Origin: JBPCOI01 sp051000395
Lineage (GTDB): Bacteria > Actinomycetota > Actinomycetes > Mycobacteriales > Jatrophihabitantaceae
Direction: 5' to 3'
Length of the DNA: 21,295 bases
Assembly: GCA_051000395.1 (NCBI GenBank)
Contig: JBPCOI010000075.1
Coordinates: forward strand, 1-21,295
A model generated the notes under the pieces. That model saw nothing but the letters and a program-made list of their open reading frames with translations, was not told where the DNA came from and did not search any database. Positions 13,450 to 19,425 of the stretch are shown piece by piece. The position numbers and the translations under genes are program-made. Positions within the stretch are counted from its first letter, which is position 1, and each line of letters starts with the position of its first letter.

Positions 13450-15630
13450 GTGCTGACTGCGCTCGTCACCCTCCTTGTCGCCATCGTCCCCGGCGCACTG
13501 CTCGGCTTCGTCGTGCCCGCGGGCCGCGACCGGTGGGCGGTGTGGGCGTCGGCGCCGATCCTCACGCTCGGACTCACGGCCGTGGGGATGGCGTGGCTGC
13601 CCAAGCTCGGCCTGCCGGACAGCGTGCAGTGGGTGCTGGGTGCGGAACTCGTGCTCGCATTGGCCGCAGTTGCGGCCTCGCGACTGCTCATCCGGCGCCA
13701 CGCCCCGGCGGACCGGTCGAGCGGCAGCGTGCCCGCGGACGCCCGAGTCGCGGTGGGCGTCGGGGCCGCAGGAGGCGCCTCCGCGCCGCCTCTCGACGAG
13801 CCGCCGCCCCCAGCGGGTGCGGGCGCCACCACGGACGGTTCGGTGCGGCCCGGCGGCTCTCGACGCTGGGGCGCCAGGCTGCGCGCGAGCCTGGCGCCGG
13901 TGGGTCTGGTCGACCTCGTCGCCGTTGCCATTCCGGCTGCGGTGACCGTCGGGTTCGGGCAGGTGTTGCTGGGTCCGCTGGCCGAACCGCCGGGCTGGGA
14001 CACGCTGAACCACGGCGTGTTCACCCGCAACATGATCGACGCCGGAAGTACCGCGATCACCTCTGCCTGCACGACCGGCTCCACGCACCCGCAGCTCTCG
14101 TGTCACTTCTACCCGCTCGCGGCCGACGTGTCCTGGGCGCAGAGCTCGCTGCTGTCCGGTGGGCACATCAGTACCGCCATGCTCGCGTGGTCGGTCCTCG
14201 TCGGCCCGCTCGCCCTCGTCGTGGGCCTCTACGCGGCCGTGCGGGCGCTGGGCGGACGTCCGGTCGTGGCCGGCTGCGTCGCGCTGGTCCCGGCGGTGCT
14301 CAGCCCCATGTGGGCGGCGCTGCTCACCGGCCGTCCCCCCGAGGCGTTCGGTCCGGGGCTGAGCGTGTCACTTGCCCTGCTGGGTGCGCTCGCGCTGCGC
14401 GGCAAGCGCCCAGTGCGGATGGGGCTGCTGGCCGGGCTAGGGGTGGCCGGGCTGCTGATGACCCACACCTACGAGATCCTCTTCGCCGCGGTGCTTGCCC
14501 TCACCTTCGCGTTCGCGCTGCGTGGACGGGTGCGGATCCGCACCGTGCTGAGCGGTCTCGCGGCGGTCGCCGTGGGGGCGGTGGTGGCCATCGGGCCGTT
14601 GCTGGGCCCGCTGGCCGGTGCGGGCGGTGAGCGCACTTCGGTCAAGGCCGCCTTCGTGGGCCAGCTCGGCAGCGCGTTGACGTACTGGATCGCCGAGCCC
14701 CAGCGCTACGTGTTGCTGGGCTATGCGGCGCCCGGCGTTGTCGCGCACCATCCGCTGACGGTGCGGATCGGTCTCGCACTGACGGTGCCATGCCTGCTCG
14801 CCTCCCCGCTGTGCTTCGTCTTCCGGCAGCTCAGATGGGCGCGTCCGTGGCTGGTGAGCTGGGCGGTGTGGACGGCCATCGGTATCTGGACGTCCACGTC
14901 GGACTCTGCTGCCGCTGTGTTCCTCGCCGGGCTGTGGTATGGGATCCGCGAGCGGCTGCGGGTCATGGTCCTGCCGATCCTCGGTGTGCTGGCCGTGGCC
15001 GGCGCCTGCGCGATCGGGCTGTCCCTGCACTGGCTGCTGCAGCGCCTGCTGCGCAGGGGAGAAGCGCGGACGGCTGTGCCGCCGCGCTTCGCCAGGTCGG
15101 CGGTCTTTGCGGCCGCGGCGGCCGCAGTGGTGCTGACCGCGGGCCTCGTGTCGCTGAGCGCCGCGCCCAGCACTCGTGCGAACCTGCAGAAGAACCTGGC
15201 CGAGCGCGCACCGGTCGGCGGCTCCTACCCGCGGGTCTTCCGGTGGCTGGCGCAGCACACGCCCAAGGGGGACGTCGTGGCCTCCGACCGGCACGTGGAG
15301 TTCGTGACCTGGTCCTATATCAACGACAACGTCCCGCTGCTGTTCGGCTTCCCCCCGGTGGTCAAGGCGAGCGTCGCGGACTACGCCGAGCGTTACCGGG
15401 CCTGGAACTGGCTCGTTAACAACCCGAGCGCGCCGCCGGCGGGCTGCCTGGTCCGCAAGTACCGGATCGCCTACGTAGTCGTCGGAAGGGTGCGCATGCC
15501 GGGAGAGAGAGTGCACTACAGCCGCACGCGGCTCGCCGCTAGCCCACAGGTCACCCTCGTGCACCAGGACGGTCCCCTCAAGGTGTACCAGGTCGACGCC
15601 ATGGGCTCCGCGTGCTCGACCTCCGCATGA
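13450..15630 (+). CDS. Large multi-pass membrane protein, putative GT-C-type glycosyltransferase (DUF6541-like)
   Basis: This 726-residue protein has many hydrophobic segments, starting LTALVTLLVAIVPGALLGFVVP, and a soluble C-terminal part from about residue 575. Between early helices lies a ~70-residue Pro/Ala/Gly-rich cytoplasmic-type loop (about 80-150) containing PPPPAGAGA. After it, PPGWDTLNHGVFTRNMIDAG places D184 and H188 in the first long outside loop, where GT-C polyprenyl-phosphate glycosyltransferases carry their catalytic acid; the layout recalls the actinobacterial DUF6541 family. A role in glycosyl transfer outside the membrane is therefore plausible but not proven. The GTG start has GGAAGGA seven bases upstream. 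Its stop overlaps the SpoIID-gene ATG by four bases, so the two are coupled. Confidence 0.72.
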   Translation: MLTALVTLLVAIVPGALLGFVVPAGRDRWAVWASAPILTLGLTAVGMAWLPKLGLPDSVQWVLGAELVLALAAVAASRLLIRRHAPADRSSGSVPADARVAVGVGAAGGASAPPLDEPPPPAGAGATTDGSVRPGGSRRWGARLRASLAPVGLVDLVAVAIPAAVTVGFGQVLLGPLAEPPGWDTLNHGVFTRNMIDAGSTAITSACTTGSTHPQLSCHFYPLAADVSWAQSSLLSGGHISTAMLAWSVLVGPLALVVGLYAAVRALGGRPVVAGCVALVPAVLSPMWAALLTGRPPEAFGPGLSVSLALLGALALRGKRPVRMGLLAGLGVAGLLMTHTYEILFAAVLALTFAFALRGRVRIRTVLSGLAAVAVGAVVAIGPLLGPLAGAGGERTSVKAAFVGQLGSALTYWIAEPQRYVLLGYAAPGVVAHHPLTVRIGLALTVPCLLASPLCFVFRQLRWARPWLVSWAVWTAIGIWTSTSDSAAAVFLAGLWYGIRERLRVMVLPILGVLAVAGACAIGLSLHWLLQRLLRRGEARTAVPPRFARSAVFAAAAAAVVLTAGLVSLSAAPSTRANLQKNLAERAPVGGSYPRVFRWLAQHTPKGDVVASDRHVEFVTWSYINDNVPLLFGFPPVVKASVADYAERYRAWNWLVNNPSAPPAGCLVRKYRIAYVVVGRVRMPGERVHYSRTRLAASPQVTLVHQDGPLKVYQVDAMGSACSTSA

Positions 15631-17411
15631 CGGCCGGGCGCCGGGTGCCGCGCTCGGTCCTGCTGCTCGCCATCATCGCGCTGCTCGCCGTGGGTGGCCA
15701 GCAGGCTGCTGCTGCGCCGCGTCCCACGCCTCATCCGGCGTCGCGTGCCCCCATCACCACGCCTGGCGGCCTGCGGCCCGGCCAACGCCCCGCCGCCCCC
15801 GCCTACGGCGATGGCGTGCACATCGTCAAGGACACCTCCGGCCCCTCGTGCAGCGGGTACTCATCACAGACCATCCCGCCGTCCTCGATCCGGGTGCTCG
15901 TCCACGGCAACCCGGACCGGGTGGTCACCGTGCCCTTCGAGCAGTACGTCGAGAACGTGCTGCCGAACGAATGGGTGGCCAGCTGGGACAGCGAGGCGCT
16001 CAAGGCCGGTGCCGTAGCGACGAAGTCCTACGCCTGGTTCTGGGTGAACCACTACGGCGGGTACTACCAGAGCCCGTCGGACTGCTTCGACGTCACCGAC
16101 GACACCAACTTCCAGGTCTATGCCGCCAACAGCGCGCTGCCGCAGACCGACGCCGCCGTCGAGCAGACCTGGAATGTCGTCGCCCGGGAGAATCAGCAGG
16201 TGCTGCAGGCCGCGTACCAGGCCTACCTGAGCTCGCCGGGAGAGGGGTGCGGCACCCAGAGTGACGGCACGGTACTCAGCCAGTACGGCACGCAGGCATG
16301 CGCGCAGGCGGGCGAGAGTTACCAGACGATGCTCACGACCTACTACTACCCCGGCCTCGAACTGGCGGGCACCACCACAGGGCCCGGCACGGCCCCGGCG
16401 GCGGGGCCGCTCGTGCAGGCTGGCAGCGGGGCCCTGTGCGCCTACCGGGTGGCGAGCTCGCGCGTGGCGGGCACCTGTCAGGCCGGTCCGGGCAGAGCGT
16501 TCGGACCCGAGTCGTTGCTCGCCGGCGGCACCGGAGCCACGGGCCTGGCTGCTGCGCTGAAGGCGGCCGACGGCACCCTGGTGGTGTATGTGCGGACCTC
16601 GGGCGGCCAGCTGCTCGGCAACGGGCAGCCACGGCCCGGCTCGGCGTTCAGCGGGTGGCGGCTCATCGGCGCGTCCAGCCCGGTGCTGGTCAGCGATCCG
16701 ACGCCGCTGCTCACCAGCAGCGGGGCGCTCGAGGTAATCGGCACCGCCAGCGACGGCAATGTCTGGGCCACCGGGCAGTATCGGGTCGGCAGCGCCTTCG
16801 GCCGGTGGGTACGGCTCAGCACGGGTGGCGGCTTCCTCGGCAGGCCGGCCGCGCTGGTCACCGCAGCCGGGACAATAGGTGTGTACGCGCGTCACGGCTA
16901 CCAGATCGAGGGTGCGGGGCAGTACTCGGTGGGCGGGACGTTCTCCGCGTTCGGCGTCGTGGGCTCGGCAACGCCGGCCCTGACCGGCGACCCGGGCGTC
17001 CTTCAGACCGGCGATGGGCTCATCGTGCTGTTCGCCACCGGCGGCGGCGCCTGGAGTACCAGCCAGCAGGTGCCCGGCGGCTCGTTCGGCCCGTGGCGTG
17101 AGGTCGCCGCCTCGTCGTCGGCGGCGGACGCACCGGCGGCGCACGCCTTCGGCAGCGGCAGCGTCGTGCTTTACGTACGCACCAGTTCGGGCACGGTCGC
17201 CGGAACGCAGGCAGCAGGGCCGGCAGGCGGGTTCGCGCCTTTGCGCAACCTCGGTGCCGGCTCGCCCGGCGCGACACGGCGCCCCTCGCTCGTGTTCGGT
17301 GCGAACGGCGCAATGACGCTGGGCGTGCTGGGCGCCGGCGGGTACCTGTGGCAGTCCAGCCAGCCGGTGCCCGGCTCCGCGTTCGGCGCCTGGAACCGCA
17401 TCGGCGCCTGA
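15627..17411 (+). CDS. Secreted SpoIID/LytB-domain protein with seven-repeat predicted beta-propeller
   Basis: This 594-residue protein has an N-terminal signal peptide (RRVPRSVLLLAIIALLAVGGQQAAAA, cleavage near residue 30). A SpoIID/LytB domain follows at about residues 85-250: VPFEQYVENVLPNEW then ASWDSEALKAGAVATKSYAW. E115 matches the catalytic glutamate of SpoIID, a lytic transglycosylase acting on denuded peptidoglycan strands. From residue 261 to the end are seven units of 48-50 residues, each ending like PGSAFGAWNRIG; the aromatic of that motif is at 292, 341, 391, 439, 487, 536 and 586. This resembles PLL-lectin/DUF346 propeller repeats. Four cysteines in the SpoIID part and two in the first repeat suggest disulfides. 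ATG 15627 overlaps the upstream stop; a GTG at 15612 is less likely. It probably binds and cuts or remodels cell-wall glycan. Confidence 0.85.
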   Translation: MTAGRRVPRSVLLLAIIALLAVGGQQAAAAPRPTPHPASRAPITTPGGLRPGQRPAAPAYGDGVHIVKDTSGPSCSGYSSQTIPPSSIRVLVHGNPDRVVTVPFEQYVENVLPNEWVASWDSEALKAGAVATKSYAWFWVNHYGGYYQSPSDCFDVTDDTNFQVYAANSALPQTDAAVEQTWNVVARENQQVLQAAYQAYLSSPGEGCGTQSDGTVLSQYGTQACAQAGESYQTMLTTYYYPGLELAGTTTGPGTAPAAGPLVQAGSGALCAYRVASSRVAGTCQAGPGRAFGPESLLAGGTGATGLAAALKAADGTLVVYVRTSGGQLLGNGQPRPGSAFSGWRLIGASSPVLVSDPTPLLTSSGALEVIGTASDGNVWATGQYRVGSAFGRWVRLSTGGGFLGRPAALVTAAGTIGVYARHGYQIEGAGQYSVGGTFSAFGVVGSATPALTGDPGVLQTGDGLIVLFATGGGAWSTSQQVPGGSFGPWREVAASSSAADAPAAHAFGSGSVVLYVRTSSGTVAGTQAAGPAGGFAPLRNLGAGSPGATRRPSLVFGANGAMTLGVLGAGGYLWQSSQPVPGSAFGAWNRIGA

Positions 17412-17435
17412 GCCGCTCAGCCGGCTACAAGCGGC
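17412..17435. terminator. Weak hairpin between convergent genes
   Basis: GCCGCT (17412-17417) pairs with AGCGGC (17430-17435) around a 12-base loop containing the palindrome AGCCGGCT. It lies at the junction of two convergent genes only 13 bases apart and reaches into the 3' end of the methyltransferase. The stem is short, so terminator function is tentative. Confidence 0.35.
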
Positions 17436-18312
17436 GTTTGATGGCTTTGCGTACCCGGTGCACGAGCGCCGACGCGGATCCGTCCCGTGCCGCGGCCGGC
17501 GAGTTCGGCGGCGTCTTGGCTCGCGCCTTGACCGGTGGCCAGACACCCGGGTCGGGCGGATCGACGACGTAGCGGGCCGTGCCGCGCAGCGCCGCGACCT
17601 CGTCGACTGCGACGCGTTCGGCTCCGGCATCGCGGGCCTGCGCCAGTGCGGACCAGACCGGGGACGCGAGCACCTGGAACGGGTCGGCCGCCGCGGTGCG
17701 ATGCAGGACGGCGTCGGGGACGTCCTGCGGATCGTCGCTGACGTACTCGGCGAGGATCTCGTCGTAGCGATCCTTCAGCACGGTGCTGTTCGGGTCTGCG
17801 CCGAGCACGAGCAGCAGTCCGGTGGGCTCGGTGTCCAGGACCAGGGTGACCAGGTCAGGGCGGTATCGCTCGAGCACCGTCGCCACCTTGTACACGTCCC
17901 AGGTCCAGTAGTTCGTGTGCCGATCACGCGCGGCCTCGGCGACCGAACGGGGCAGCATGTCGTCGAAGACGATTACGCTGTGCGGTGAGGACAACCGCTC
18001 GGCGTTCATGAAGTCGCGCAGCGCGAACTCGAAGATGTGCAGGCCGTCGATGAAGCTGAAGTCCACGACCCCCTCCGGGAACCACGAGATCGGGTTGTCG
18101 CGGGCGAAGAAGTCGTCGCTGGTGGCCTTGACCAGTTGCAGGTCGCAAGCCAGCTCCGAGACGATCCGGAAGCTGGGGTCGACCCCGATCGTGCGGGTGC
18201 GCGACCGGCGCAGCCCCCGCCCGTCGTTGATGCCGATCTCGAGGTAGCTGCGCGGCTTGTACGCGGCGTGGATGCCGCTGAGGAAGTCGTGGCGGTTCAT
18301 CTGTCCTCGCAT
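17425..18312 (-). CDS. Class I SAM-dependent methyltransferase (Methyltransf_24-like)
   Basis: This 295-residue protein has SYLEIGINDGRGL as SAM-binding motif I (about residues 22-34), TIGVDPSF as the acidic end of strand 2, DFSFIDGLHIFEFALRDFMNAERL as the motif around strand 4, and VIVFDDMLP as strand 5. This is the pattern of Methyltransf_24-type enzymes in polysaccharide and natural-product loci. A basic C-terminal tail (HRVRKAIKRRL) may touch the membrane. The start is uncertain: ATG 18312 gives MRGQM, while ATG 18300 has GAGGA upstream but only three bases away. A TANNNT element lies at 18334-18339. It probably O-methylates a sugar or polyol; the substrate is unknown. The next upstream gene on this strand is 76 bases away. 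Confidence 0.75.
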   Translation of the reverse strand: MRGQMNRHDFLSGIHAAYKPRSYLEIGINDGRGLRRSRTRTIGVDPSFRIVSELACDLQLVKATSDDFFARDNPISWFPEGVVDFSFIDGLHIFEFALRDFMNAERLSSPHSVIVFDDMLPRSVAEAARDRHTNYWTWDVYKVATVLERYRPDLVTLVLDTEPTGLLLVLGADPNSTVLKDRYDEILAEYVSDDPQDVPDAVLHRTAAADPFQVLASPVWSALAQARDAGAERVAVDEVAALRGTARYVVDPPDPGVWPPVKARAKTPPNSPAAARDGSASALVHRVRKAIKRRL

Positions 18313-18333
18313 GCTCGGGGGTTCGGTCCCAGC

Positions 18334-18339
18334 AACCTA
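18334..18339 (-). promoter_or_regulatory. Candidate -10 for the methyltransferase gene
   Basis: TAGGTT on the minus strand fits TANNNT and would start transcription near 18327, giving a 14- to 27-base leader. There is no clear -35. The gene may instead be read through from the upstream gene 76 bases away. Confidence 0.25.
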
Positions 18340-18388
18340 CCGAGCACCGTCCGGAGACCAGGGACCGCCCCCGCGACAGCGCTTCGCG

Positions 18389-19387
18389 TCACCGCCGCCG
18401 AGCGATGAGCGCCCGTGCCGCGCGGCGAACCGGACGGGGCACCACACGCGCCCGGGCGCCGAGCGGCTGCACCAGCACGGTGAGCGCACCTTGGCTGCCC
18501 GTGCTCAGGCGGGCGACTCGCCCCCGCAGCTCGTGCGGTGTCGCGATGAGCCGCGCGGCGGCCAGCGGTCCCCGCCGAGGCCCCAGCTGCGCGGTGCGCA
18601 CCACCTCGCCGTGCCCGACGGTCACGCCGACACGCCAGGTGCCGGGGGTCGCCAGCATCGGCGCGATCGGCACCTGCGCCTGCCAGCCCGCCCACGCCAG
18701 CCGAGTGAGCGCCTCGCCGGTCCCGCGGACGAGATCCGGACGGCGCACCCGCTGCGCGGGCACGTCGAACCGGGCGCCGCCGGGCCCGTCGAGCGCGACC
18801 GAGACGGCGTCGTCGGCGCGGGCCGCGAGCACCGTCAGGTGCGCCCACCCGCCCAGCTGCACGTGCTCGCCGCGCAGCCGGGCCAGGTCGAGGCCGCACC
18901 GGGCGGCCACATCGGCGGTGAGGTCGTACACCTCGTCCGGGACGGGCCAGTGCGGATCACGGAACCCCGGTAGCCACGCGTAAACCCGGTTCCCCTCGAC
19001 CAGCGTGAGCAGCGGCAGCCGGACGCTGGTGCGCGCCGCCCCGGACAGCGTGGACTGCGCGCTCCGCTGCTCCACGACGCCGGACGCGTTCTCCTGGGCC
19101 AGCGCCCACGCCGCCGCGACGGCATCGCGGCGCAGCAGCCGGACGAGCACCCGCACCCGCGGGTCCAGGCGATCCTCGGCTCCGGCGGGGACGCAGGCCC
19201 GCAGCGCGGCACCGAGCTCGCCGAGCTCACGGTCCGGAACGGCTTCGGCCCCGGCGGTCGCCCGCAGTACCGGGTCGTGCACCTCGGCGAGCAGCATCCG
19301 GTGCAGCGCCTGCGCGCCCGAACCGGGCGCCGCGGCAGCCGATGCGTGCTCGGCGAGGCGCCCGGCCGCCTCGCCTATGCTTCCCAC
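18389..19387 (-). CDS. Hypothetical protein resembling the non-catalytic half of TarS-like glycosyltransferases
   Basis: This 332-residue protein has no signal peptide, membrane segment or catalytic motif I recognise. The N-terminal ~110 residues look helical (ALHRMLLAEVHDPVLRAT and DPRVRVLVRLLRRDAVAAAWALAQ); the rest looks beta-rich (RLPLLTLVEGNRVYAWLPGF, then GTWRVGVTVGHGEVVRTAQLG) and the tail is basic. By eye this resembles the linker-plus-C-terminal beta domains of the TarS-like protein encoded divergently 38 bases away, without its GT-A domain. It may be a partner or oligomerisation subunit; this is inference. The GTG start has no ribosome site, but TAGAGT (19400-19395) ends seven bases before it, as expected for a leaderless mRNA. 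Confidence 0.6.
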   Translation of the reverse strand: MGSIGEAAGRLAEHASAAAAPGSGAQALHRMLLAEVHDPVLRATAGAEAVPDRELGELGAALRACVPAGAEDRLDPRVRVLVRLLRRDAVAAAWALAQENASGVVEQRSAQSTLSGAARTSVRLPLLTLVEGNRVYAWLPGFRDPHWPVPDEVYDLTADVAARCGLDLARLRGEHVQLGGWAHLTVLAARADDAVSVALDGPGGARFDVPAQRVRRPDLVRGTGEALTRLAWAGWQAQVPIAPMLATPGTWRVGVTVGHGEVVRTAQLGPRRGPLAAARLIATPHELRGRVARLSTGSQGALTVLVQPLGARARVVPRPVRRAARALIARRR

Positions 19388-19394
19388 GCGCGAG

Positions 19395-19400
19395 ACTCTA
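19395..19400 (-). promoter_or_regulatory. Candidate -10 for a leaderless transcript
   Basis: TAGAGT on the minus strand fits TANNNT. Exactly seven bases separate it from the GTG at 19387, so transcription would begin at or next to the start codon. There is no Shine-Dalgarno sequence in between. The divergent gene starts at 19426, so this 38-base gap holds both control regions. Confidence 0.4.
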
Positions 19401-19425
19401 GTGCGCCGTGCCGGGAGAGGATCCA

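Noticed and set aside
13260..14166. Long minus-strand frames upstream of MaoC
   Set aside because: They are antisense to the large membrane protein; the MaoC start at 13259 has a strong AAGGAG site and complete homology.
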